The notes below the pieces were generated by a model. The model had not been told where the DNA came from and ran no database searches. It saw only the letters and a list, made by a program, of their open reading frames with translations. Positions 1 through 7,071 of a stretch of 64,000 nucleotides of DNA are shown piece by piece (the first letter of the stretch is position 1; the number at the start of each line of letters is the position of its first letter). The stretch is from Chitinophagaceae bacterium. GTDB lineage: Bacteria > Bacteroidota > Bacteroidia > Chitinophagales > Chitinophagaceae. The position numbers and the translations under genes were made by a program. The stretch spans positions 372,001 to 436,000 of the forward strand of contig JADKAM010000003.1 of the NCBI GenBank assembly GCA_016715365.1. Reading direction: 5' to 3'.

Positions 1-1021
1 GTACGGCTTCGGTTGCGGTCCACATGGCAGTTTCACTGGCAAAAACTTTGGCCATGCTACTGCTTAAAGTGTAGTCAATTTTATTATCTTTTTCCCAGGC
101 GGCTTTTAAGCAAAGTAAACGGGCAGCTTCAATTTTGGTGGCCATATCGGCCAGTTTAAACTGGATGATCTGGTGGTTCATAATTTCGGTACCAAATGCC
201 TTGCGTTGCTTACTGTAAGCAAGTGCCAGTTCATAAGCACCGGCTGCAATGCCCAATGCCTGCGATGCGATACCGATCCTGCCGCCTGCCAGCGTTTTCA
301 TGGCAAACGTAAATCCAAATCCATCTGCACCTATGCGGTTTTCTTTGGGTACTTTAACATCGGTAAATAAAATACTGTGTGTATCGCTTCCGCGGATACC
401 GAGTTTATTTTCTTTAGCGCCCACTTCAACACCGGCCCAGCTTTTTTCTACAATAAATGCATTAATGCCGCGGCTGCCTTTGCTGGCGTCGGTTTGTGCA
501 ATCACCAGGTACACACTGGCGCTGTTGCCGTTGGTGATCCAGTTTTTAGTTCCGTTCAGTAAATAATGATCGCCTTTATCTTCTGCCGTGGTTCTTTGCG
601 AAGTGGCATCGCTGCCGGCTTCAGGCTCACTCAGTAAAAAAGCACCGATGTATAGTTCGCCATCTTTTTTACCCTGTGCCAGTGGTTTTAAATATTGTTG
701 TTTTTGTTCTTCAGTAGCATATTCCTGCAGTCCGTAGCAAACCAGGCTGTTGTTCACACTCACACAAACACTCACGCTGGCATCCACTTTACTGATTTCT
801 TCCATTGCCAATACATAACTGATGGTATCCATGCCGCTTCCACCATATTCAGGTTTGACCATCATACCCATAAACCCCAGGTCGGCCAGTTTTTCAATCT
901 GTTCTTTCGGAAATTTCTGGTGTTCATCCCGTTCAATAACACCGGGGAGGCATTCGTTTATGGCAAAATCCTTTGCAGCCTGTTTGATCATCAATTGTTC
1001 TTCGGTAAATTCAAATAGCAT
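1..1021 (-). CDS. Acyl-CoA dehydrogenase, 3' end cut by window edge
   Basis: A minus-strand frame opens with ATG at 1021 and stays open to base 1, giving about 340 residues; the family is usually about 380, so only the C-terminus is missing. The N-terminus MLFEFTEEQLMIKQAAKDF is the classical helical start of short-chain/butyryl-type acyl-CoA dehydrogenases. The FAD/substrate signatures are visible: LSEPEAGSDA followed by NGTKNWITNG, then GIRGSDTHSI, and the C-terminal helical motif YSKQRKAFGTEI. It would catalyse FAD-dependent alpha,beta-dehydrogenation of an acyl-CoA and pass electrons to ETF in the cytoplasm. The catalytic Glu, expected near the C-terminus, lies outside the window, so chain-length specificity cannot be judged. 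The family call is secure; the exact substrate is not. Confidence 0.93.
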   Translation of the reverse strand, partial: MLFEFTEEQLMIKQAAKDFAINECLPGVIERDEHQKFPKEQIEKLADLGFMGMMVKPEYGGSGMDTISYVLAMEEISKVDASVSVCVSVNNSLVCYGLQEYATEEQKQQYLKPLAQGKKDGELYIGAFLLSEPEAGSDATSQRTTAEDKGDHYLLNGTKNWITNGNSASVYLVIAQTDASKGSRGINAFIVEKSWAGVEVGAKENKLGIRGSDTHSILFTDVKVPKENRIGADGFGFTFAMKTLAGGRIGIASQALGIAAGAYELALAYSKQRKAFGTEIMNHQIIQFKLADMATKIEAARLLCLKAAWEKDNKIDYTLSSSMAKVFASETAMWTATEAV

Positions 1022-1057
1022 AGTTCGGTTTTTAAAATATAGACAAAAATACGGAAA

Positions 1058-1705
1058 TTATTTACCTGTATTTGTAACAAGAATTTGTGTAAAAAGTTCC
1101 CTGGGTATCATCCTGGCACCCAGGCTTTCCAGGTGGTTGGTATGTAACTGACAATCGATCAGCTGTACATTTTCCTTTTGCAATTGCCTTACATAGTTAA
1201 TAAATGCAAACTTGCTGGCATTGGGTTTCAGGCTGAACATGCTTTCGCCAAAAAACAAATTGCCCAGCCTGATTCCATACAGTCCGCCAATCAACTCTCC
1301 ATCCTGCCAGGTTTCGGCGCTATGGGCATAGCCAAGCTTATGTAAAATAATATAGGCCTTTTGCATGGCAGGCGATATCCAGGTTCCATCCTGTCCACGG
1401 CGGGAGACTGCTTTGCAGTTTCCTATCACCTGCTCAAAAGCCCGGTTGGTGGTGAACCTGTATTTGCCATTTTGCAAAACCGTTTTCATGCTGTTGCTTA
1501 CTTTCAGTTCTGCAGGGTATAAAACAAAGCGGGGATCGGGACTCCACCAGCAGATGGGTTCATCTTCGTTGTACCAGGGAAATATGCCACTTCGGTAGGC
1601 CAGTAATAAACGCTCGGTGCTTAAATCTCCACCCATGGCCAATAAACCTTCTTCATCAGCCATATCTGCAGGCGGAAAAAATAATGCTGAGGTGAGGAGG
1701 AACAT
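1058..1705 (-). CDS. aat: Leucyl/phenylalanyl-tRNA--protein transferase
   Basis: This 215-residue protein has the Aat signatures: FPPADMADEEGLLAMGGDLS near the N-terminus, AYRSGIFPWYNEDEPICWWS, then SPDPRFVL and the later GLYGIRLGNLFFGESMFS and QLHTNHLESLGA segments. Aat moves Leu or Phe from aminoacyl-tRNA to the N-terminal Lys or Arg of proteins and so creates primary N-degrons. It starts 5 bases after the clpS stop on the same strand. ClpS is the adaptor that recognises exactly these N-degrons, so the two probably form an operon serving one pathway. The length is normal and no defect is seen. Confidence 0.95.
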   Translation of the reverse strand: MFLLTSALFFPPADMADEEGLLAMGGDLSTERLLLAYRSGIFPWYNEDEPICWWSPDPRFVLYPAELKVSNSMKTVLQNGKYRFTTNRAFEQVIGNCKAVSRRGQDGTWISPAMQKAYIILHKLGYAHSAETWQDGELIGGLYGIRLGNLFFGESMFSLKPNASKFAFINYVRQLQKENVQLIDCQLHTNHLESLGARMIPRELFTQILVTNTGK

Positions 1706-1710
1706 AGTGA

Positions 1711-2004
1711 TTAATTAGCGATCACTTCAACAGTTGCATTAATACCTCTTTCAGTGATGGCATCGCATTGTGGTTTTAAAATTTCGTAGCTGCCCTGTTT
1801 AACAGCGTATTTGCCTTTGGAGTCAATAATAATGGCGCATTGCTCGGCCTGTTGGGTAGAGTGGCCGCAAACTTCAATCAGGGTATCAATCACCCATTCA
1901 AATGTGTTTACCTCATCATTCCAGACAATAAGGCTGCAATAAGATTCAGTCACCGTAAGGGTATCTGTATCTTCCTGAAATTTGGTATTTGCGTAGATTG
2001 ACAT
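1711..2004 (-). CDS. clpS: ATP-dependent Clp protease adaptor ClpS
   Basis: The 97-residue protein carries the ClpS fold landmarks: a flexible N-terminus, VWNDEVNTFEWVIDTLIEVC (the ND-x-NT/F-x-V motif that lines the N-degron pocket), then HSTQQAEQCAIIIDSKGKYAV and a final beta strand. ClpS binds N-degron substrates through their first residue and delivers them to ClpAP/ClpCP. It is the first gene of a pair with aat (5-base gap). A Bacteroidota-type -7 element TATTTTTG lies at 2022-2015 on the minus strand, only about 11 bases before the ATG, which would give a very short 5' leader. I see no clear -33 element. Confidence 0.93.
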   Translation of the reverse strand: MSIYANTKFQEDTDTLTVTESYCSLIVWNDEVNTFEWVIDTLIEVCGHSTQQAEQCAIIIDSKGKYAVKQGSYEILKPQCDAITERGINATVEVIAN

Positions 2005-2069
2005 ATTTGTATGGCAAAAATAGGTTGAAATTTTTGAATCTGATGGAAGGAAATAACCTTTTAAATATA

Positions 2070-2095
2070 AAAAGGTTCACCAGAGTGAACCTTTT
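2070..2095 (-). terminator. Hairpin terminator after tRNA-Val
   Basis: An 11-bp perfect inverted repeat (AAAAGGTTCAC / GTGAACCTTTT, 4-base loop) lies 5 bases beyond the 3' end of tRNA-Val on the minus strand. Read on that strand it is followed by a T-rich stretch (TTTTTATATTT). It fits an intrinsic terminator of the tRNA transcript and separates it from clpS-aat. Confidence 0.75.
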
Positions 2096-2100
2096 CTTTG

Positions 2101-2175
2101 TGGGAGCACACGGGTTCGAACCGCGGACCCTCTGCTTGTAAGGCAGATGCTCTAAACCAACTGAGCTATGCTCCC
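2101..2175 (-). tRNA. tRNA-Val (anticodon UAC)
   Basis: A complete cloverleaf reads on the minus strand. The acceptor arms GGGAGCA/TGCTCCC pair over 7 bp, the D-arm contains AGCTCAGTTGGTTAGAGC-type sequence, the anticodon stem TCTGC/GCAGA encloses CTTACAA (anticodon TAC), and the T-arm contains GGTTCGAACC. The discriminator base is A and CCA is not encoded. It stands alone, with its own hairpin terminator downstream. Confidence 0.97.
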
Positions 2176-2236
2176 TTTTTAATTTTCGGATGGCAAAGAT
2201 AGGGGTAAAATATTTTCTACAAAATATTTTTAAAAA

Positions 2237-2551
2237 TTAATTCAATTGAACAGCCGGCAACCTGTAAGATTGCCCGTCATACACAAACAATTCATCAATC
2301 TCAAAGGTCCAGTATTTATATAACGGCGATTTGCTCAGGTATTCTTCTACCTGGATTTTACTGGAGGCATTCATTACCATCCAGCTTTTCTGGCTTTCCA
2401 TACTTACAGTGTAGTAATCAATAATATTTTTTTCGATCAAGCTGTTTATATAAACACGGTGTGGAGGTACAAAGGCCATAAAATTATCATCCATGTTGAA
2501 GTGCAAAGTAACCTGGTATTTATTTAAATGATCTTGATTTATATTTTCCAT
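2237..2551 (-). CDS. Small hypothetical protein, possible dimeric alpha-beta barrel
   Basis: This is a 104-residue cytoplasmic protein if the second Met (2551, MENINQDHLNKY) is the start; the first Met at 2572 would give 111 residues and a 34-base overlap with mtaB. The shorter start leaves a 13-base overlap, more typical of translational coupling. The pattern of strand (YQVTLHFN), helix (PPHRVYINSLIEK), strand (IIDYYTVSME) and a C-terminal EYLSKSPLYKYWTFEIDEL resembles YCII/muconolactone-isomerase-like ferredoxin folds, in which a small strand-helix unit dimerises. That resemblance is by eye only and no catalytic residue is identified. It follows mtaB on the same strand. Confidence 0.7.
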   Translation of the reverse strand: MENINQDHLNKYQVTLHFNMDDNFMAFVPPHRVYINSLIEKNIIDYYTVSMESQKSWMVMNASSKIQVEEYLSKSPLYKYWTFEIDELFVYDGQSYRLPAVQLN

Positions 2552-3807
2552 TCTATAATATTGTTTTCCCATACTTCGTTAAAGGGGGTAGTTATTTTAA
2601 TGTAATTATCGGTATAACCTTCCATCATACCGTTCTTGTTTTTTGTTTCAAATAAAACTTTACGGGTTTGCCCAATATGGGCATTGGTAAAGTATTGCAT
2701 TTTCTGGTAACTGAGGTTCCTCAGTAATTTATTTCTGTCGTTTCTTAAACCAACAGGCACAACCGGCTTCATATCAGCAGCCAGTGTATTTGTTCTTTCA
2801 GAATAAGTAAATACATGCAGGTAACTAATATCCAGTTGATGCAGGAAGTTAAATGTTTCCTGAAAGTCTGCATCCGTTTCGCCGGGAAAGCCAACGATCA
2901 CATCCACACCAATACAGCAATGCGGCATCATGGTCTTTATCAAACCAATTCTTTCAGTATAAAGATCCTTTTTATAACGGCGTCTCATCAATCCCAGTAT
3001 CTTATCGCTTCCACTTTGCAAAGGAATATGAAAATGCGGCATGAATTTTTTACTGTTGCTCACAAATTCAATGATATCATTGCTTAGTAAATTGGGTTCA
3101 ATGGAAGAAATACGATAACGTTCAATACCATCTACTTCATCCAGTTCTTTTACCAGGTCAAAGAAATCCTCTTCATTCTTTTTACCACCCGTAAAGCCTT
3201 TTCCAAAATCGCCCAGGTTAATTCCTGTCAATACAATTTCCTTTGCACCCTGCGCTGCTATCGCTTCTACATTGGCAATTACATTGCTGATGCTATCGCT
3301 GCGGCTCTTGCCTCTTGCCATAGGAATGGTGCAAAAAGAACAATTGTAATCGCAGCCATCCTGCACTTTTAAAAATATACGGGTGCGGTCATTAATGGAA
3401 TGTGAGGCGGTAAATTCATTTACATCTTCAATATCGCAACTGCAGATTTTCGCACTGTCGCCCTTGGTAACTTCTTTTAAATGCGCTGCAATATTAAATT
3501 TTTCTGCAGCACCCAAAACCAGGTCAACACCAGGTATGGCAGCAATCTCCTGTGGTTTTAGCTGAGCATAACAACCGGTTATAACAACCATGGCCCCGGG
3601 AGCTTTGCGTTGAATTCGCCGCACCAGCATCCTGCATTCCTTATCTGCATTGTCAGTAACCGAACAGGTGTTTATTACATACACATCGGCCACTTCGTCA
3701 AAATCTCTTTTTTCAAAGCCGTCATTCTCCAGTAACCTTCCAATGGAAGAAGTCTCGGAGAAATTAAGTTTACAGCCCAGTGTATGTAATGCTACCGTTT
3801 TGTTCAT
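2539..3807 (-). CDS. mtaB: tRNA t6A37 methylthiotransferase MtaB
   Basis: The 422-residue protein has the two-part layout of methylthiotransferases. The N-terminal UPF0004 domain has cysteines C12 (LHTLGCKLN), C48 (VINTCSVT) and C79 (VITGCYAQ) for the auxiliary 4Fe-4S cluster. The radical-SAM domain has C152-x3-C156-x2-C159 (GCDYNCSFCTIP). CKLN and NTCSVT are typical of the MtaB branch rather than MiaB or RimO. It adds a methylthio group to C2 of t6A37 in ANN-decoding tRNAs. The C-terminal TRAM-like stretch (GQTRKVLFETKNKNGMMEGY) is present. The product overlaps the next small gene by 13 bases. Confidence 0.93.
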   Translation of the reverse strand: MNKTVALHTLGCKLNFSETSSIGRLLENDGFEKRDFDEVADVYVINTCSVTDNADKECRMLVRRIQRKAPGAMVVITGCYAQLKPQEIAAIPGVDLVLGAAEKFNIAAHLKEVTKGDSAKICSCDIEDVNEFTASHSINDRTRIFLKVQDGCDYNCSFCTIPMARGKSRSDSISNVIANVEAIAAQGAKEIVLTGINLGDFGKGFTGGKKNEEDFFDLVKELDEVDGIERYRISSIEPNLLSNDIIEFVSNSKKFMPHFHIPLQSGSDKILGLMRRRYKKDLYTERIGLIKTMMPHCCIGVDVIVGFPGETDADFQETFNFLHQLDISYLHVFTYSERTNTLAADMKPVVPVGLRNDRNKLLRNLSYQKMQYFTNAHIGQTRKVLFETKNKNGMMEGYTDNYIKITTPFNEVWENNIIEWKI

Positions 3808-3827
3808 TGGGGCAAAATTAATGAATA

Positions 3828-3926
3828 GAACGCAGATGACGCTGATTGGACAGATTAACGCAGACCAGCTTACCAGGCAGGCAGATTTATCAATGTATAT
3901 CAGTTACATCCGTGTCATCTGTGTTC
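3828..3926. repeat. Imperfect palindromic intergenic repeat
   Basis: GAACGCAGATGAC at 3828-3840 and its near-complement GTCATCTGTGTTC at 3914-3926 (12 of 13 match) flank further GATTaACGCAGA-type copies of the same word. Such GCAGATGACGCTGAT / ATCAGCGTCATCTGC words are common intergenic palindromes in Bacteroidota genomes, which I recall but cannot check here. The element fills most of the gap between mtaB and the divergent DUF4258 gene, so any promoter for either must overlap it. Confidence 0.6.
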
Positions 3927-3948
3927 CATCAAAATTGTAACTTGCACC

Positions 3949-4401
3949 ATGCTTAAAAAATATCTGCCATATCTATTATTAATTGCAGCGGGTCTGTTAT
4001 TCTATTTTGTAAAGAAAAACCAACGTGGCAATAGGGTAAATAAACCCGAAACGGAACAGGTAACTGAAAAAATTACCGTGCCGGCAGTTTTGCCGCAGGA
4101 GGAAAAGTCGGAAGAAGTAGCGGGCTTTGACCGGAATGCTACCAAAATTATTTTCAGCAAACACGCCAAATGCCGTATGGATTGCAGGAAGATAGATGAA
4201 TCGGAAGTGAAGGAAATTTTAAAAAATGGAACCATCAATCATAAAAAAATACAAAATGATAAAAGAGGTAAAACCTACCCGGTAGAAGGGTTTACCCATG
4301 ATAAACAACATGTACGTATTGTTTTTGCGCCAAAAGATGATGGCCTGGTGGTGGTAACCGTAATTGATCTGGATACGGAATGGAAATGCGATTGTAAATA
4401 G
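3949..4401 (+). CDS. Membrane-anchored DUF4258 domain protein
   Basis: The 150-residue protein starts with a single membrane segment (YLPYLLLIAAGLLFYFVKK, residues 4-22), followed by a charged linker. The C-terminal domain is DUF4258-like: the pattern FSKHAKCRMDCRKIDESEV, then VKEILKNGTI and a closing beta hairpin VRIVFAPKDDGLVVVTVIDL. DUF4258 proteins are RelE/toxin-fold-like small proteins of unknown function, often free-standing; the membrane anchor and the C-terminal CDC are less usual. No antitoxin-like partner lies next to it, so a toxin role is not supported by context. It stands alone between two repeats. Confidence 0.8.
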   Translation: MLKKYLPYLLLIAAGLLFYFVKKNQRGNRVNKPETEQVTEKITVPAVLPQEEKSEEVAGFDRNATKIIFSKHAKCRMDCRKIDESEVKEILKNGTINHKKIQNDKRGKTYPVEGFTHDKQHVRIVFAPKDDGLVVVTVIDLDTEWKCDCK

Positions 4402-4415
4402 TTTTGTTTTCATAC

Positions 4416-4479
4416 AAGGTTGCCAACCTTTAAGATGTATTTTTATTTTGAATTGAACTCAGTTAGGGTTGGCAACCTT
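4416..4479. repeat. Inverted repeat downstream of the DUF4258 gene
   Basis: AAGGTTGCCAACC at 4416-4428 is repeated in inverted form as GGTTGGCAACCTT at 4467-4479, with a 38-base AT-rich spacer. The left arm is itself almost a palindrome (AAGGTTGCCAACCTT, 4416-4430). It could serve as a stem-loop terminator for the gene that ends at 4401, or be another dispersed repeat. No T-run follows, so I favour a dispersed repeat. Confidence 0.55.
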
Positions 4480-4570
4480 AACAACAATCAGCTTTCCGTT
4501 TATAAATCTTTACATTTCTCAAACAAAAAAACCTCTTAAATTTGTTTTTGTACAGATTGAATAAAGTGTA

Positions 4571-6064
4571 ATGAAGATAAAATCAATATTGGCAAAACCT
4601 TTTGCCGGTTATATATACAAGCAGATAAAAAAAGGAATGGAGACTGCAGAAGCAGATCAGCAGGCGATATTCAATCATCTTGTTAAAGTTGGCACAAAAA
4701 CTGTTTTTGGAAAAGACCATGATTTTGCTTCCATTAAAACTTACGAAGATTTTGTAAAGCAGGTTCCACTGCGTGACTACGAAGCATTTAAACCTTACAT
4801 AGATAAAATTAAGCAGGGTACACACAATGTGTTGTGGAAAGGTCAGCCCATTTATTTTTCCAAAACCAGCGGCACTACCAGCGGTGTAAAATATATACCC
4901 ATTACAAAAGACTCTATCCCAAATCATATAAATACGGCCCGCAATGCTTTGCTCTGTTATATGGCGGAAACAGGCAACACAAAATTTGCAGATGGTAAAC
5001 TGATCTTTTTAAGCGGATCGCCTGAGTTGGAAAGAGTGGGAGGTATACCAACCGGCAGACTGAGTGGTATTGTAAATCATCATATACCAAAATATTTACG
5101 GTCTAACCAATTACCATCTTACCCCACCAATTGTATTGATGAGTGGGAAGAAAAACTGGATAAGATAGTGGAAGAAACCATCAACCAGAATATGACACTC
5201 ATCAGCGGTATACCGCCATGGATGCAGATGTACTTTGACAGGCTGACTGAAAAGAGCGGGAAAAAAGTGGGAGAACTGTTTCCTAATTTTAATGTGATGG
5301 TACAGGGTGGCGTAAATTTTGAACCTTACAAAGCAAAACTTTTTGAAAGCATCGGGCGCAAAATTGATTGCATAGAATTGTTTCCGGCTAGCGAAGGTTT
5401 TTTTGCTTTCCAGGATTCGCAAAAAGAAGAAGGACTTTTATTAAATACAAACAGCGGAATATTTTTTGAGTTTGTTCCTGCCGGAGAGATTTTTAATGAG
5501 AACCCAACCAGGTTAACTCTAAAAGAGGTGAAAGTGGGAGAGAACTATGCACTCATCATTAACAGCAATGCAGGTTTGTGGGGATACAATATTGGCGATA
5601 CCATTAAATTTGTTTCAACCAATCCTTATCGCCTGGTGGTTACCGGCCGCACCAAACATTTTATTTCTGCCTTTGGCGAGCATGTTATCAGCGAAGAAGT
5701 GGAAGCGGCTTTGTTACAGGCTGCTGCCGAAGAAAATATTCCCATCACTGAATTTACGGTGGCTCCAAAAATATCTACCGATGCCGGTAAAAGTTATCAT
5801 GAATGGTTCATCGAATTTGAAAATACGCCTGCTGATATGAAAGCGTTCTCAAAAAAGGTAGATGATAATCTTCGTAAGCGTAATGTTTATTATGATGATT
5901 TGATTGGTGGAAATATACTGCAGCAATTAAAAATATCTCCGGTTAAAAAGAATGGGTTTATCGATTATATGAAGAGCATTGGTAAACTTGGCGGGCAAAA
6001 TAAAGTGCCCCGTTTGAGTAATGACCGTAAGATTGCAGAAGAACTGGAGAAGTTTGTGAACTGA
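4571..6064 (+). CDS. GH3 auxin-responsive-promoter family protein (acyl-adenylate-forming)
   Basis: This full-length 497-residue bacterial GH3 protein belongs to the ANL-like adenylating superfamily. The phosphate-binding loop FSKTSGTTSGVKYIPIT is at residues about 96-112. Further family motifs are QGGVNFEPYKAKLFE, ELFPASEGFFAFQD, GLWGYNIGDTIKF and VVTGRTKHFISAFGEHV, the last marking the hinge to the C-terminal lid. Plant GH3 enzymes conjugate acyl acids to amino acids; bacterial members are presumed amide or ester synthetases with unknown substrates. A TAAATTTG -7-like element lies at 4537-4544 without an obvious -33 element. The gene is monocistronic. Confidence 0.9.
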   Translation: MKIKSILAKPFAGYIYKQIKKGMETAEADQQAIFNHLVKVGTKTVFGKDHDFASIKTYEDFVKQVPLRDYEAFKPYIDKIKQGTHNVLWKGQPIYFSKTSGTTSGVKYIPITKDSIPNHINTARNALLCYMAETGNTKFADGKLIFLSGSPELERVGGIPTGRLSGIVNHHIPKYLRSNQLPSYPTNCIDEWEEKLDKIVEETINQNMTLISGIPPWMQMYFDRLTEKSGKKVGELFPNFNVMVQGGVNFEPYKAKLFESIGRKIDCIELFPASEGFFAFQDSQKEEGLLLNTNSGIFFEFVPAGEIFNENPTRLTLKEVKVGENYALIINSNAGLWGYNIGDTIKFVSTNPYRLVVTGRTKHFISAFGEHVISEEVEAALLQAAAEENIPITEFTVAPKISTDAGKSYHEWFIEFENTPADMKAFSKKVDDNLRKRNVYYDDLIGGNILQQLKISPVKKNGFIDYMKSIGKLGGQNKVPRLSNDRKIAEELEKFVN

Positions 6065-6100
6065 GGCTTTTTCTCCTTTAATGGATGCTTAACATATTTT

Positions 6101-6133
6101 TTTGTACAATGTTTTCAAAATCATATACTTTTG
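6101..6133 (+). promoter_or_regulatory. Bacteroidota-type promoter of the arginine operon
   Basis: TTTG at 6101-6104 (-33 element) and TACTTTTG at 6126-6133 (match to TAnnTTTG, -7 element) are separated by 21 bases, the spacing expected for the primary sigma factor of this phylum. Transcription would start near 6140, leaving a leader of about 220 bases before the first structural gene. Confidence 0.65.
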
Positions 6134-6203
6134 CAGAGTAAACACAATTTACATATACATTGAACAGGATTAAATTACATATCGCCAATACAAATTCTCC
6201 CGC

Positions 6204-6302
6204 CAGGGGTTTACTGTATACTATGGGCAACCTGTTTGTATTTATACCCAGATCCCGACGTGGATGCTGATAGGACGAGTAGCTAAAACCTGCCCCTGTC
6301 AG
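6204..6302 (+). promoter_or_regulatory. Candidate arginine attenuator leader
   Basis: Two mutually exclusive pairings are visible in the leader. CTGATAGG (6267-6274, overlapping the leader-peptide stop codon) can pair with CCTGTCAG (6295-6302) over 8 bp with one G-U. Alternatively CAGGGG (6204-6209, upstream of the leader peptide) can pair with CCCCTG (6293-6298). Both use the same 3' strand, so a ribosome stalled on the Arg codons at 6250-6261 could choose between them. No canonical T-run follows directly, so this could control translation or a non-canonical terminator rather than classical attenuation. The layout is seen in sequence; the mechanism is inference. Confidence 0.45.
6223..6270 (+). 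CDS. Candidate arginine-rich leader peptide (15 aa)
   Basis: A 15-codon ORF encodes MGNLFVFIPRSRRGC, with three Arg codons (AGA, CGA, CGT) within four codons just before the stop. It sits between a good promoter (6101-6133) and the first gene of an arginine biosynthesis operon. The peptide is not a domain fragment, and its Arg cluster matches what a leader that senses charged tRNA-Arg would have. An in-frame TTG at 6160 would extend it upstream. Translation is not proven. Confidence 0.5.
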   Translation: MGNLFVFIPRSRRGC

Positions 6303-6362
6303 TGAAAAAATCTCCGCACATTTTTTGTAACATCATTTAATCATTCTTTCAATTTTTTACAA

Positions 6363-7061
6363 TTGGATAACAGTAATATAATTATCAGGGTTGCCACAGC
6401 AGCCGATACACATTACGCAACAATCATCACCGATGAAATGGCTTCTTCTGCCAAAGCCCGTGGTACGGGCATAGCCAAACGTTCTCCTGAATATATTGAG
6501 CAAAAAATACAGGAAGGTAAAGCAGTTATTGCTGTAACAACCGGTGGTGACTGGGTTGGCTTTTGTTACATAGAAGTTTGGGAGCACAATAAATTTGTTG
6601 CCAACAGCGGCCTGATCGTTTCTCCCGAATACCGCAAAACAGGCGTAGCCAAATCTATTAAGAAAAGAATTTTTGAACTGAGCCGGGAAAAATATCCTGA
6701 GTCGAAAATATTTGGTTTAACAACCGGCCTGGCCGTGATGAAAATTAACTCCGACCTGGGTTATGAACCGGTAACTTATTCAGAGCTTACCAATGATGAA
6801 CAGTTTTGGGCAGGCTGCAAAAGCTGCGTTAACTATGATATATTGATGAGCAAGGAAAGAAAGAACTGTATGTGTACGGCCATGCTTTTCGATCCTGCCG
6901 ATCATTATACACCAGAAGAAACCAAGCAGGAGTTTAAGCAACATTCAAAATTATACGAAAGGTTCATGCATATAAAGCAAAGCAGGATGATTAAATTTTT
7001 GCAGAAAAAAGAGGGCGGCGGTACATCAAAATCATTACTGAGATTTTTTTTTAATTTTTAA
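6363..7061 (+). CDS. GNAT-family N-acyltransferase, probable first enzyme of the arginine pathway
   Basis: The 232-residue protein appears to start at TTG 6363, since no ATG is well placed. It has a GNAT fold: IIIRVATAADTHYATIITDE at the N-terminus, acyl-CoA-binding segment LIVSPEYRKTGVAKSIKKR (residues about 82-100), and a Cys-rich part (CKSCVNY, CMCTAMLF) after the core. It lies 10 bases before argG as the first gene of a complete arg operon that otherwise lacks an argA or argJ, so it most likely acylates glutamate. Whether it uses acetyl- or succinyl-CoA is not readable from sequence; the ArgF' protein of this operon hints at succinyl. The 3' end has an A/T homopolymer tail (FFFNF). Confidence 0.82.
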   Translation: MDNSNIIIRVATAADTHYATIITDEMASSAKARGTGIAKRSPEYIEQKIQEGKAVIAVTTGGDWVGFCYIEVWEHNKFVANSGLIVSPEYRKTGVAKSIKKRIFELSREKYPESKIFGLTTGLAVMKINSDLGYEPVTYSELTNDEQFWAGCKSCVNYDILMSKERKNCMCTAMLFDPADHYTPEETKQEFKQHSKLYERFMHIKQSRMIKFLQKKEGGGTSKSLLRFFFNF

Positions 7062-7071
7062 AATAATTTAA

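Noticed and set aside
3949..4401. A toxin-antitoxin module with the DUF4258 protein as toxin
   Set aside because: No small antitoxin gene is adjacent and the protein has a membrane anchor, so context does not support it.
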